From: Adhaeribacter sp.
GTDB taxonomy: Bacteria; Bacteroidota; Bacteroidia; Cytophagales; Hymenobacteraceae
NCBI GenBank assembly: GCA_028288395.1
Contig: JAQBNV010000298.1
Location: 1-16,465, forward strand
Length of the DNA stretch: 16,465 nucleotides
Direction: 5' to 3'
Below, one piece after another: positions 1-9,078 of this stretch. Under the pieces are notes generated by a model that saw only the letters and a list, made by a program, of their open reading frames with translations, made no database searches and had not been told where the DNA came from. Positions within the stretch are counted from its first letter, which is position 1. The number at the start of each line of letters is the position of its first letter. A program made the position numbers and the translations under genes.

Positions 1-3000
1 TATTCATAATAAGTGAATCCTTGGGAGAATGAAAACTCTTCATAAGTGGTCACTTCAGGGTCATACCCGAAATATTTGGTTTTTAAGAAGAAATTTTGCG
101 CCGAAGCATAAATTCTTAAATTGTTCAACCCAACTTTAGTGGTAAGTGATTTAGGAAAGGTATACCCCAAAACCACGTTTTTCCCGCGAAGAAAAGATCC
201 ATCTGAAACTTTGCGGCTATCCATATAATAATTATAACCGGCCGCAGTAGGTCTTACCTGCTCTAGTTCGGCATCCTGGTTTTCCGGGGTCCAGGCATTT
301 AATACAGTGGCAAAACTGTTGGCAAGCCCCTGGCGCGCTTCGCCGGAATTTCTGGCTTGGTTAAAAACATCGTTCCCTTTAGAATATTGAATTTCCAGAA
401 TAAAATCAAAGTTTTTATACCGGAGGTTATTCGCGAAAGTGCCGTAAAAATCAGGAATTCCTTTACCCAGAATAACCCGGTCAGGGCCGTTAATAACGCC
501 ATCGTTGTTAATATCCTTTATTCTTAAATCGCCGGGCTTTTGACCATAAGTGGCGGCTTTATCGGCCTCAGCAGTACCCCAGATACCATCGCGCATATAG
601 CCGTAAAAAGAACCGGCCGACTCCCCTACTCTCAGGATAAGTCCTTCTTTGGTTCCATACAGAATATCTTCATTATTAACCCCCAGGGCAGTGATCCTGT
701 TTTTTAAAGTAGAAACATTGAAACTGGTAGACCAGGAAAAATCAGCATTGCTAATATTTATGGTATTCAGTGAAAGTTCGAAACCTTGGTTTTCCATACT
801 GCCAATATTTCTGGTTACTATGGTATAGCCACTGGTAGCCGGCACCGGGGCATCATATAACAGATCATGGGTCTTTTTAACAAAGTAATCTGCTTCAACA
901 GAAATTCTGTTATTTAATAACCCCACATCTACTCCCACATCAAATTGGGCGGTTTTTTCCCATTGCAACTCGGGGTTAGCCAGGCGGCCAATAGCCGAAC
1001 CGGAGGCCCTGATGCCGCCAAAAATATAAGAATTTGTACTTAAATTAGCCTGTGATTTATATGAACCAATTTCAGAATTCCCGGTAAGGCCATAACTGCC
1101 GCGTAATTTCAGATTCGATATAATATTATTGTTTACTAAAAAATCTTCATTTGATATTCTCCAGGCAGCGGCCGCCGACGGGAAGAAAGCAAATTTATTA
1201 TTTGCCCCAAATCTGGAAGAGCCGTCGGCCCGCCCGGTTGCCGTAAACAAATACTTTTCCTTCAAATTATAATTTAGGCGGCCAAAGTATGATTGCATTT
1301 GAAAAGCGCCGGTAGAAGAACTGGGGGCCAAAGGCGTTGCACCTGCCCCTAAATTATTATAAGAATAATAATCATCGGGCATAACACTGGTTACCGCGGC
1401 CCAATTCAGGCTGTTGCTTTTCTGAAGTTCAGTACCCAAAAGCACAGTAATGGCATGGTCTTCATTAATTACTTTATTATAATTAATTCGGTTGGACCAT
1501 TGCCAGAACTTAGATTCGCTACTGGTAATCCGGGAATAGTTTTTGCCTAAACCACCTTGTAAATCGGATTTTGTAGTTTTAAAATACGGATTAATATTGT
1601 TACCAATATTTACCCCTAAAGTTGAGGTAAATTCTAACCCATCCAGAATTTTAAAGTTGGCGTATGTGTTACCGCCAAAAACATTGGAGTTATATAATAA
1701 ATTATTTTCATAAATCTGCGCCAGCGGATTATCGCCCTTTTCCAGGCCGGCATAATCACCCCGGTAACCATAAGTACCGTCAGCATATTTATACGGAATA
1801 AAAGTTACCATTTCAACTAATTGGCGCAGCGAATTATTTGATCCCACATTTTCATCAACCCTTCTTTCCCGGTTATTGGCATAGCTTAAGTTCATTCCTA
1901 CTTTCAGCCAATTCTTCATTTGCTGGTCGATTACCGCCCGAACATTATATCGCTTCTGAAAGCTTTCTTTTACAATTCCTTGTTCATCGGCATAACCCAA
2001 AAACAAACCATAATTGGTATTATTCTCACCACCCGTAAACGATAAATTATGGCTCTGGCTAATAGCTTTTCTGGTAGTCATATCCTGCCAATCCACATCG
2101 TATATAGGCTGCGGCACCCCGTTCTGGTCTAAAGTAAAAAGCTCCCGGTTGCCAAGCGTATTACCAACCAGATAATTTTTTCTTTTTGCTACCGGATTCG
2201 GGTACTTGCCGGCCGCAAATCCTACCGGATCAAACTTTGGCGCATTTTTATATTGCTCCTCTTCAATAAATAAGAATTCTTTCGAATTCATTACATCGTA
2301 TTTCCGATCGGCAGGCAACCAGCCCAGGCTAACATAATTATCATAGTTTACCTGTTTAGCTCCTTTTTTACCTCTTTTAGTCGTAATAATAATAACCCCA
2401 TTTGACCCACGGGTACCATATATAGCTGTCGAGGAAGCGTCTTTCAAAACATCTATCGCTTCAATATCATTGGGGTTTAGCGTATTAATTCCACCCGCCC
2501 AAATAATACCGTCTACCACATAAAGGGGATCATTGGCGGCATTAACCGAACTATACCCTCGAATAGCAATAGCGGTCCTGCCGCCGGGCCGGCCAGAGTT
2601 GGTCGACACGTTTACCCCGGCAATTCGGCCGGCCAATGCCTGCTCCAGGTTAACCGCAGGTCGCTCCGTTAATTGGCTGGCTTTCACACTTCCCACAGCG
2701 CCGGTTAAGTCCGATTTTTTCTGGGTACCGTAGCCTACTACCACCACTTCTTCCAGGGCTTTGGTATCGGGTTCCATTCTGATATCTACAGTGGTGCGGC
2801 CATTAATATTAACTTCTTTGGGGACATACCCGATAAAAGAGAAAACAAGTATCATATTGTTATTCGGTACACTTAAAGTGTAATTCCCGCCCGCATCTGT
2901 AATCGTACCGGTAGCGGTTCCCTTTACATTTATACTTACGCCGGGCAATGGCCCGCCTTTTTCATCTTCTACCTTACCCCTTATATCGGTGTCAACTGCC

Positions 3001-3392
3001 GCTTTTATATTGGTTGGTTCTTTTATTTCTTCTCTGGGTTTGATCACAATGGTTTTTTCTACCAGGCTATAGGTTAGCGGCTGGCCCAGAAAACAGGCTT
3101 CCAGTACCTGCTCCAGCGACGCTCCTTTTACCGATAGCGTTACGGGTTTGGCTTTCCGGAGCAATTCATTATTGTACAGAAATAAATAGCCGCTTTGCTT
3201 CCCGATTTCCCGGAAAACTTTTTCGAGGGGCGCATTTTTTTCCGAAATTGAAATATTTTGCATAAAGGCATTGGCCTGCGCCTGCAAACAGGTAGCTGCC
3301 AGCAGCAGCGAAAATATTTTTGTCAGCAGCAGTTTTTTAACCGAAAATATGCCGCCAGGCAAATTCTTTTTAAAAGGGTAAATAAATTTCAT
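1..3392 (-). CDS. SusC/RagA-family TonB-dependent receptor with STN domain (C-terminus cut by window edge)
   Basis: Outer-membrane TonB-dependent transporter of the SusC/RagA type, which normally imports glycans, peptides or other large nutrients together with a SusD lipoprotein. The frame is open for 1130 codons from the ATG at 3392 to the window edge. I checked the frame at 2513, 1376 and 590 and saw no stop. In order: a signal peptide (about residues 1-40, cleavage probably after LQAQA), an STN domain (about 43-120), a carboxypeptidase-regulatory-like beta domain (about 137-210), the EEVVVVGYGTQKKSDLTGAV segment that opens the plug (about 214-233), a plug with DPLYVVDGI, then a beta-barrel. 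The last residues seen (EEFSFSQGFTYYE) lie near the usual C-terminus, so probably only 15-25 residues are missing. The STN domain marks it as a transducer that signals to FecR, and the FecR and sigma genes lie directly upstream. SusD should follow outside the window. The substrate cannot be read from sequence. Confidence 0.95.
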   Translation of the reverse strand, partial: MKFIYPFKKNLPGGIFSVKKLLLTKIFSLLLAATCLQAQANAFMQNISISEKNAPLEKVFREIGKQSGYLFLYNNELLRKAKPVTLSVKGASLEQVLEACFLGQPLTYSLVEKTIVIKPREEIKEPTNIKAAVDTDIRGKVEDEKGGPLPGVSINVKGTATGTITDAGGNYTLSVPNNNMILVFSFIGYVPKEVNINGRTTVDIRMEPDTKALEEVVVVGYGTQKKSDLTGAVGSVKASQLTERPAVNLEQALAGRIAGVNVSTNSGRPGGRTAIAIRGYSSVNAANDPLYVVDGIIWAGGINTLNPNDIEAIDVLKDASSTAIYGTRGSNGVIIITTKRGKKGAKQVNYDNYVSLGWLPADRKYDVMNSKEFLFIEEEQYKNAPKFDPVGFAAGKYPNPVAKRKNYLVGNTLGNRELFTLDQNGVPQPIYDVDWQDMTTRKAISQSHNLSFTGGENNTNYGLFLGYADEQGIVKESFQKRYNVRAVIDQQMKNWLKVGMNLSYANNRERRVDENVGSNNSLRQLVEMVTFIPYKYADGTYGYRGDYAGLEKGDNPLAQIYENNLLYNSNVFGGNTYANFKILDGLEFTSTLGVNIGNNINPYFKTTKSDLQGGLGKNYSRITSSESKFWQWSNRINYNKVINEDHAITVLLGTELQKSNSLNWAAVTSVMPDDYYSYNNLGAGATPLAPSSSTGAFQMQSYFGRLNYNLKEKYLFTATGRADGSSRFGANNKFAFFPSAAAAWRISNEDFLVNNNIISNLKLRGSYGLTGNSEIGSYKSQANLSTNSYIFGGIRASGSAIGRLANPELQWEKTAQFDVGVDVGLLNNRISVEADYFVKKTHDLLYDAPVPATSGYTIVTRNIGSMENQGFELSLNTINISNADFSWSTSFNVSTLKNRITALGVNNEDILYGTKEGLILRVGESAGSFYGYMRDGIWGTAEADKAATYGQKPGDLRIKDINNDGVINGPDRVILGKGIPDFYGTFANNLRYKNFDFILEIQYSKGNDVFNQARNSGEARQGLANSFATVLNAWTPENQDAELEQVRPTAAGYNYYMDSRKVSDGSFLRGKNVVLGYTFPKSLTTKVGLNNLRIYASAQNFFLKTKYFGYDPEVTTYEEFSFSQGFTYYE

Positions 3393-3682
3393 ATGTTGTG
3401 GTGGTTAGGTTAATATTAGTTCTTTACTGGATTCATTCGCTGTGGTAAGGATAATATCTGGTTCTAGGGAGTTGGAATTACCTGAACGCTGAAGCCCGAT
3501 TATTTGCCTATTGGGTGGCGTTCGTGTAGCTTGGCAGGTGCTATTCATAACTGCCGCAAGCCGGCAATATTTTTACCGTCCGGCACCGTGCTACCGATTT
3601 ATTATATCCCTGCTGATTTCCACTTCGGGAAGATGTTTTCGGACTCCGTCGGCGTTATACCCCGGCCGTATCGGGCCATTAG
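3393..3682. other. Intergenic region between the SusC-like and FecR-like genes
   Basis: This is 290 bases between the anti-sigma gene and the receptor gene, both on the minus strand. The spacing suggests that the receptor has its own promoter, possibly one read by the neighbouring ECF sigma factor. I see no TAnnTTTG box on the minus strand close to 3392, which fits a promoter not read by the primary sigma factor, but I cannot name an ECF promoter motif. Short GC-rich inverted repeats are present (for example CGGA-TCCG near 3640) but none makes a convincing terminator. Open frames across this stretch have no recognisable protein features. Confidence 0.4.
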
Positions 3683-4885
3683 CTAGTTATTCTTTTTTGC
3701 CGATAGCAGGATCCTCCTTTCTTTTATTTTATAGTCTATATCGCCCGATAGGCACAGCATTTTTAGCACCTGTTCAATATTTGTATTCCGCGAGATAATA
3801 CCGGTAAAGTGCTGGACCGGCAAATCTCCGGTAAAAGAGATATCCACATTGTACCACCGCTCCAGTTGCCGGGCAATGGTTTCCAGATCCGTCTCGTTAA
3901 AATGAAATAGCCCTTTTTTCCAGGCGATGGCTTCTTCCACATCTACAGGCTGCAGTTTAATCTGATCGGTAACGCTGGCTTGTTGGCCAGGCCGTATTAA
4001 TTCGGTAGCGATGCCGTTGCTTACCTTCACCGAGCCTTCGAGTAGCGTGGTTTTGGTGGCCTGCTCGTTCGGGTAAGCCATCAGGTTAAAGTGCGTACCG
4101 AGTACCTCAATAGTTGTTTGGTTGGCAGTTACCCGGAAGGGCTGGTTTTTACGGGGGGCAATTTCGAAATAACCTTCGCCTGTTAACGAAACAGCCCGTT
4201 CCCGGCTACTAAAAGCGGACGGAAACTGCAACGCCGAAGCAGAATTTAACCATACTTTACTGCCGTCCGGCAAAACCACCAGGTATTGCCCACCAACCGG
4301 CGTAGAAATAATATTCTGAGAAATGTCTGCCGGTTCGGCGGTATGACCAGCCACCTGAAATATTACCTGGCCCTCCTGTTTTTCTATTTTAATGCCGTTC
4401 TTCTCCTGCACCGTGCCGGCAGCAATATTATCAAGCACCAGCACGGTACCGTCGGCAAAAGTAAGTTTGGCTTTATCGGCGCCCGCTTCCATCCGTGGTT
4501 TATCGGCTTTGGGTTTAACGGTAGCCACCTGGGGGCTAATTGCCTGCTTTTTTACCGGTGCCAGCACGAGCGCAATACCCAGCGCCAGTACTAGCGCCGC
4601 CGCGTATTTCCAGACGCCCACACGTTGCCATAAGGTAATTTCCCGGGCCGGCAATGTGGTTCGGGCAGCAATCTTCTGCCAGGCTTTATTTTTATCCAGC
4701 GCCGAAAAGAAAGCCAGCTCCGGTGCTAAAGCCTGTTCTTCCCGAAACATGGCCAGCAGTTTCGGATGCCGGGCATCGGCGGCCAGCCAACGATCCAATG
4801 TTTGCTGTTCCTCCGGATTCAGGGTCTCTGAAAATGACTTTACAACCAGATTGGCGATGCTGAATGGGATACGGTTTTCTTCCAT
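3683..4885 (-). CDS. FecR-family anti-sigma factor with C-terminal DUF4974-type domain
   Basis: Inner-membrane anti-sigma factor, 400 residues, a normal length for Bacteroidetes FecR proteins. The N-terminal part (about 1-85), which includes LNPEEQQTLDRWLAADARHP, is the cytoplasmic sigma-binding region. A single membrane segment follows (about 92-110, VWKYAAALVLALGIALVLAP). The periplasmic FecR domain carries the family signature TPVGGQYLVVLPDGSKVWLN (195-214), LTGEGYFEIA (234-243) and LGTHFNLMAYP (262-272). The C-terminal DUF4974-type domain (about 325-395: GLFHFNETDLETIARQLERW) resembles an STN fold and is expected to meet the receptor STN domain. The gene starts at an ATG 166 bases after the sigma gene stop and lies upstream of the receptor. 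In the known Fec/Fox-type scheme, receptor occupancy changes FecR and frees the sigma factor. Confidence 0.95.
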   Translation of the reverse strand: MEENRIPFSIANLVVKSFSETLNPEEQQTLDRWLAADARHPKLLAMFREEQALAPELAFFSALDKNKAWQKIAARTTLPAREITLWQRVGVWKYAAALVLALGIALVLAPVKKQAISPQVATVKPKADKPRMEAGADKAKLTFADGTVLVLDNIAAGTVQEKNGIKIEKQEGQVIFQVAGHTAEPADISQNIISTPVGGQYLVVLPDGSKVWLNSASALQFPSAFSSRERAVSLTGEGYFEIAPRKNQPFRVTANQTTIEVLGTHFNLMAYPNEQATKTTLLEGSVKVSNGIATELIRPGQQASVTDQIKLQPVDVEEAIAWKKGLFHFNETDLETIARQLERWYNVDISFTGDLPVQHFTGIISRNTNIEQVLKMLCLSGDIDYKIKERRILLSAKKNN

Positions 4886-5051
4886 AAGGGTACTTCAGAA
4901 CCTAAAGACACCTTGGTTGAGCAAAAGGGTGAAAAGAAAATTTAATATTTAAAATAAAATAGTGGTTGGGAAAGGACAGGCAACAGAGAATATTTACCGC
5001 GTAAGCAGCATTATTTTTTAACCAGATGCGGATAAGAGTACACAGGTAAAA

Positions 5052-5657
5052 TTACGCCAGGAATAACAGGGAAAGCAAACTAAAAATTTCAGGTTTTAGG
5101 CGCAGTCGCAGGAGTTGGATGCCGCGTTGTTTCTGGGTTTTGACGGTGTTCACCGATACGCCTAGTTCGGCGGCTATTTCCTGGTTGTTTTTGCCTTCGA
5201 GGTAACCCAGGCGGGATATTTGCTGGCAGGCGGGTGGCAGCGTCTGGATGGCCCGGTGCACTTCCGAAACCACCTCGGCCCGGATAATCAGCTGCATAAT
5301 GCTTGTTTCGTCGGGCAAGGCATCTTCCAGCGTCTGCCAGTACTTTTCTTCTACTTTCTGGTGCCGGAGCACATTCAGGCTCGCATTTTTAACGGTACTG
5401 TACAAATAGCTTTTCACGGCCTGGCTGTTGGTATCGATATTTTCGCGCTGGTCCCAGTATTTAATAAAAGCCTCCTGCACAATATCCTCGGCATTATCTT
5501 TATCTTTTATTATCTGAAAAGAAAAATATACCAAACGCGCATAATATTCCTGAAAAAGCTCCTCCAGCGTTAATTCTTCGTTAGCAGAGCCGGCTAGACC
5601 AAGCTCCGGAATATCATTGTTGGCACGCATAATCCTACTTTCTTTATCTTCTGGCAT
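5052..5657 (-). CDS. ECF RNA polymerase sigma-70 factor, FecI-like (Bacteroidetes type)
   Basis: Extracytoplasmic-function sigma factor of 201 residues. Region 2 is at about 33-73 (LFQEYYARLVYFSFQIIKDK, then NAEDIVQEAFIKYWDQR, which binds core enzyme and the -10 box). Region 4 is at about 134-187 (AIQTLPPACQQISRLGYLEG, then the helix-turn-helix NNQEIAAELGVSVNTVKTQK). There is no region 1.1 or 3, as usual in ECF factors. The C-terminal tail IFSLLSLLFLA is hydrophobic, as often seen in this family. The ATG at 5657 gives the full frame; an ATG at residue 10 (5630) is also possible, because conserved sequence begins only near residue 30. It is the first gene of the sigma / FecR / SusC set, so it probably drives the receptor gene under FecR control. 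Confidence 0.95.
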   Translation of the reverse strand: MPEDKESRIMRANNDIPELGLAGSANEELTLEELFQEYYARLVYFSFQIIKDKDNAEDIVQEAFIKYWDQRENIDTNSQAVKSYLYSTVKNASLNVLRHQKVEEKYWQTLEDALPDETSIMQLIIRAEVVSEVHRAIQTLPPACQQISRLGYLEGKNNQEIAAELGVSVNTVKTQKQRGIQLLRLRLKPEIFSLLSLLFLA

Positions 5658-5755
5658 TTAGGGCCAGCCGGGCACCTGTCCGGCCAACGCCTCCGCTGGC
5701 AAAACCCAATCGACCCTTAAGCTGTTTATGCCGAATAAGGTAAGAAATAAAATCA

Positions 5756-5780
5756 AATAATTCAAAAATTTTGAATTATT
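5756..5780. promoter_or_regulatory. Perfect 25-base palindrome upstream of the ECF sigma gene (candidate operator)
   Basis: The arms AATAATTCAAAA and TTTTGAATTATT pair exactly over 12 bases around one central A. The site is 99-123 bases upstream of the sigma ATG at 5657 and more than 125 bases past the permease stop. That placement and the symmetry fit a binding site for a homodimeric regulator. The stem has only two G:C pairs and is not followed by a T run on the minus strand, which argues against an intrinsic terminator. No regulator gene for it is known in the window. Confidence 0.45.
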
Positions 5781-5849
5781 ACCCTGTCCCAGCATAAAGA
5801 AATGCAATATTTTTAAAGTGACCGTTGGTATGCCGGCAATATTTGCAAC

Positions 5850-5875
5850 AAAAGCACCCCGGCCGAACGGGCCGG
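5850..5875 (-). terminator. Possible intrinsic terminator of the APC permease gene
   Basis: On the minus strand, 35 bases after the permease stop, CCGGCC and GGCCGG (5859-5864 and 5870-5875) form a 6-bp GC stem with a 5-base loop. Four T's follow at 5853-5850, separated from the stem by GGTGC. The T run is short and set apart from the stem, so this is only a moderate candidate. Confidence 0.35.
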
Positions 5876-5909
5876 CGTTTCTGCCTGGTCAGGCTTGCTC
5901 CTTTGGGTT

Positions 5910-7664
5910 TTAGGGAATTGGCGTTCCGACCGGTTGCTGATGAAGCTTGCTGTTGCGATAGCCGTAAAAGAAATAGACTACTAAGCCCAAGCCCAACCAG
6001 ATTAAAAAGCGGCTCCAGTTGGTTATACCCAATTCGGTCATGAGGTACAGGTTGGTAATGAGGCCCAGCACGGGTATCAGCGACAGGTTACGGGTAAAGG
6101 AAAAGAAGGTAATAACCAGACAAAAAAGAATAAACCCAATCAGGGGTATTTTGTGCTTAAATACATCCCAGCCCTGTTCGGCATCATTGGTTAAACTAAA
6201 GAAATTTTTTAAACCGCTTTGGTTAAAGGTATAAAGCAGCACTACCAGCGCCAGCATAAGCAAAGGCACTATGTATTTACCGTTATAATACGGCACTTTA
6301 AAGCCGGCCCGGCCCCGGTGCTGACCCGTACTATCCATAACCAATATACCGCCGCACACCAACACAAAAGCAAATAGGGTGCCGATGCTGGTTAGATCCG
6401 TTACTTCGGTTAAGTTCATAAACAAGGCCGGTACGGCTACTACAAATCCGGTTACAATCGTAGCGAAAGAAGGTGTTTTGTGGCGCGGGTGCAGACGGGA
6501 GAAAACCTTGGGCAACAGGCCATCGCGGCTCATAGTCATCCAGATGCGGGGCTGACCCAACTGAAAAACGAGTAAAACACTGGCCATGGCGATTACCGCG
6601 CTAACAGCCACCACCCCCGAGATAAAATTTAAATTTACGCGCTCAAAAACATAAGCTAATGGATCACCGACAGCTAATTCCTGAAATGGCACCATGCCGG
6701 TTAAAACCAAAGCGACCAGAATATACAGCGTGGTACAGATAACCAAGGTATAAATCATGGCCCGGGGCAGATCGCGTTGCGGATTGCGGCACTCTTCGGC
6801 CGTCGTAGAAATAGCATCGAACCCGATATAGGCAAAGAATACCGCCGATACACCTTTTAATATACCCGATACGCCGTTGGGTGCAAACGGACTCCAGTTG
6901 GCGGGCGTTACGTAAAATATACCTACGAGAATAACCATTAAAATAACGAGCAGTTTCAGCAGCACCAGCAGGTTTGCGGCCCGTTTCGATTCTTTTATAC
7001 CAATATATACCAGGTAAGTAATAACCACCACAATGAGCAAGGCGGGCAAATCGGCTACCAAATGCAGGTTTCCCAGCCGGGGGGCGTTATGCCAGGCTTC
7101 GTAAGCCAGCTGCAGGGGTAGGGGTATTTGGGTTAAAGGGGTACCTGCCGCCATCAATGCTACCGCTTCGTCAAAACCACGGGCGGCGCTCAGGAAGTCC
7201 ATGGTCAGGTAAGCCGGTATGTGCAGCCCAACGCCGGCCAACAAACTGGTAAAATAATCGGACCACGAAATGGCGACGGCAATATTGCCAATGGCGTATT
7301 CCATTAATAAATCCCAGCCAATAATCCAGGCGATGAGTTCTCCGAAAGAGGTGTAAGCGTAGGTGTAAGCGCTGCCGGCTACCGGCAAAGTAGAGGCAAA
7401 CTGGGCGTAGCACAGCGCTGAAAAAGCACAGGCAATGGCCGTAAAAACAAAAAGCAGTGAAACGCCCGGTCCGCCGGCGGCACTGGCATTGCCAATAGTA
7501 CTAAAAATACCGGCTCCGATTACAGCTGCAATCCCCAAAGCGGTCAGGTCGCGCAGGGTGAGGTTTTTAACTAGGCTAATACCATGACCATCCTGGCTTT
7601 CGGCCTGTAAATCAGCCAGCATTATATTTATATCTTTCTTCCGGAAAAGATTTTTAAAACCCAT
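5910..7664 (-). CDS. APC-superfamily amino-acid permease (cationic amino-acid transporter-like)
   Basis: Integral inner-membrane amino-acid transporter of the APC superfamily, 584 residues from the ATG at 7664. About 12 or more hydrophobic helices are visible. The first carries TALGIAAVIGAGIFSTIG (41-58), the unwound substrate-binding GAGIF motif of the family. It is followed by GSAYTYAYTSFGELIAWIIG (97-116) and later by KGVSAVFFAYIGFDAISTTA with the conserved EECRNPQRDLPRA. This pattern matches the CAT/YfnA group, which takes up amino acids by proton symport or exchange; the actual substrate cannot be told. An ATG at 7685 lies upstream in frame, but the 7664 start gives the usual short basic N-terminus (MGFKNLFRKK) and leaves room for a promoter-like sequence at about 7685-7693. 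It stands alone and is co-directional with the flanking genes but separated by about 190-250 bases. Confidence 0.93.
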   Translation of the reverse strand: MGFKNLFRKKDINIMLADLQAESQDGHGISLVKNLTLRDLTALGIAAVIGAGIFSTIGNASAAGGPGVSLLFVFTAIACAFSALCYAQFASTLPVAGSAYTYAYTSFGELIAWIIGWDLLMEYAIGNIAVAISWSDYFTSLLAGVGLHIPAYLTMDFLSAARGFDEAVALMAAGTPLTQIPLPLQLAYEAWHNAPRLGNLHLVADLPALLIVVVITYLVYIGIKESKRAANLLVLLKLLVILMVILVGIFYVTPANWSPFAPNGVSGILKGVSAVFFAYIGFDAISTTAEECRNPQRDLPRAMIYTLVICTTLYILVALVLTGMVPFQELAVGDPLAYVFERVNLNFISGVVAVSAVIAMASVLLVFQLGQPRIWMTMSRDGLLPKVFSRLHPRHKTPSFATIVTGFVVAVPALFMNLTEVTDLTSIGTLFAFVLVCGGILVMDSTGQHRGRAGFKVPYYNGKYIVPLLMLALVVLLYTFNQSGLKNFFSLTNDAEQGWDVFKHKIPLIGFILFCLVITFFSFTRNLSLIPVLGLITNLYLMTELGITNWSRFLIWLGLGLVVYFFYGYRNSKLHQQPVGTPIP

Positions 7665-7875
7665 GAAACAGCGAATTAGGGGCAAAAGTTAAGGATAATT
7701 TTCAACAATGCAGACAGGTCTAAACCCAGCGGTGGGAATGGCCTTAATTAATATTTTAACACTGTACTGACGTGAAAAAACAGAAGACCTACCCTCCTGG
7801 TAAAATGCCTGCGAATATACCGGATGAAAAAACACATTTATAAGTCGCTCTCCCTGCTTTAACCCATAAAAAACC

Positions 7876-9051
7876 TTAGCGATTAAGCAACAATCGGAAC
7901 GTAGTGCCTTTGCCTACTTCCGACCACTTTACAAATAAGCGGCCCTGGTGGTAGTTTTCGATGATCCGTTTGGCCAGCGCCAGGCCTAAACCCCAACCTC
8001 TTTTTTTGGTCGTATAGCCCGGCAGAAAAACATCTTCTACTTTACTTTTGGGAATACCTTTGCCGTTGTCTTTTATATCGATGGCAATATTTGTTTTACC
8101 AACAAAAGTCAAAGTCAGATCAATATTACCTTTCCCATCCATGGCATCGATGGCGTTTTTGCAAATATTTTCGATTACCCATTCAAACAGCGGAATATTA
8201 ACTTTAGCGGGCGTATCGACCGGAAACTCGGCTTTAATACTAAAAACCACTTTTTTAGAAACCCGGTTTTGGAGGTATGCAATGGCATTTTCGGTTACCC
8301 GCAATATATTTTCGTCTTTCAGTGTAGGTACCGAACCAATATTAGAGAAACGCTCCGTAATAATTTCCAACCGTTTTACATCTTTGCCCAACTCTTCCAC
8401 AATGGGTTCATCGGCAAACTTGGAGTTGGCTTTTAAATATTCGTACCAGGCCATCAGCGACGACAGCGGCGTGCCCAACTGGTGAGCGGTTTCTTTGGCT
8501 AGCCCTACCCAAACCCGGTTCTGCTCGGCTTTGCGCGAATAACTGAACGTAAAATACGCCATCAGGAAAAAACAAGCCATTACCGTTAGCTGCACGTAAG
8601 GGTAATACCGCAGTTGCGTTAACTCATCGGAATCGCGGTAAAATACGTAATTAATGCCATTATCGCCGAACCGCACAATAATGGGCGCGTGCTGGGCTTT
8701 CATGCGTTCGATCTGGTTCTTTAGCCAATCGGTTTTACGTTGTTGCGAAATATTGGCCGGCGGATTTAAATTCCGGGAGCTCTGTACGTTTTCGTTCTCG
8801 TCGGTTAAGATTACCGGCACCGATTTATTGGCGGCAATAATTTCCTCGGCAATAAACACCAAATTGTCTTCGCTTTTAGAATTAAGCATAAATTCCAGGC
8901 CGTTGGCGTACAAAGCAATCAGTTGCTCTTCCCGCTCAGCCAGTTTACGCACCAGAATATTGGTATAAATAACGGTAGCCGCCCCGATGATCAAAGCCAT
9001 TATCAGCAGCAATAATTTAATTCTGGACTTTCGTGAATAAATTGGGAGCAT
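7876..9051 (-). CDS. Orphan membrane sensor histidine kinase
   Basis: Two-component sensor kinase of 391 residues. Membrane helix 1 is at about 11-33 (IKLLLLIMALIIGAATVIYT) and helix 2 at about 153-171 (VQLTVMACFFLMAYFTFSY); the roughly 115 residues between them form a periplasmic sensor domain that I do not recognise. The H-box is KETAHQLGTPLSSLMAWYEY with the phosphorylated His at 190. The ATPase domain has an N-box (ENICKNAIDAM, Asn299), a G1 box (DNGKGIP, 328-334), an F-box region (VFLPGYTTKK), a G2 box (GWGLGLALAK, 352-361) and a G3 box (GKGTTF, 380-385), so all catalytic parts are present. There is no HAMP or PAS domain: the H-box follows helix 2 after about 18 residues. No response regulator gene is in the window, so its partner lies elsewhere. 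It is transcribed divergently from hemA across 300 bases. Confidence 0.93.
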   Translation of the reverse strand: MLPIYSRKSRIKLLLLIMALIIGAATVIYTNILVRKLAEREEQLIALYANGLEFMLNSKSEDNLVFIAEEIIAANKSVPVILTDENENVQSSRNLNPPANISQQRKTDWLKNQIERMKAQHAPIIVRFGDNGINYVFYRDSDELTQLRYYPYVQLTVMACFFLMAYFTFSYSRKAEQNRVWVGLAKETAHQLGTPLSSLMAWYEYLKANSKFADEPIVEELGKDVKRLEIITERFSNIGSVPTLKDENILRVTENAIAYLQNRVSKKVVFSIKAEFPVDTPAKVNIPLFEWVIENICKNAIDAMDGKGNIDLTLTFVGKTNIAIDIKDNGKGIPKSKVEDVFLPGYTTKKRGWGLGLALAKRIIENYHQGRLFVKWSEVGKGTTFRLLLNR

Positions 9052-9070
9052 TTTTTGTTAAGCTAATAAG

Positions 9071-9078
9071 CAAAGTTA
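9071..9078 (-). promoter_or_regulatory. -7 box match upstream of the histidine kinase gene
   Basis: Read on the minus strand, the sequence is TAACTTTG, an exact fit to the Bacteroidetes -7 consensus TAnnTTTG, with its last base 19 bases before the kinase ATG at 9051. I see no clear TTTG-like -33 box at the usual distance, so the call rests on the -7 box and its position only. Confidence 0.4.

Larger units (their letters stand above)
5658..5909. other. Intergenic region upstream of the sigma gene
   Basis: This is 252 bases between the permease gene and the sigma gene, both on the minus strand. It holds a GC-rich hairpin that could end the permease transcript (about 5850-5875) and a perfect AT-rich palindrome (5756-5780) that lies where an operator or promoter of the sigma gene would be. 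I see no credible small gene here. Confidence 0.4.

Noticed and set aside
3504..3798. Overlapping short plus-strand frames between the SusC and FecR genes
   Set aside because: They have no signal peptide, domain or promoter, and they run into the antisense of the FecR gene.
4392..4952. A 186-codon open frame on the plus strand
   Set aside because: It is mostly antisense to the FecR gene and its composition (Ser/Ala/Cys-rich) is that of a shadow frame.
5910..5949. A missing or damaged C-terminus of the permease
   Set aside because: The frame closes after a normal short cytoplasmic tail (RNSKLHQQPVGTPIP), so the gene looks complete.
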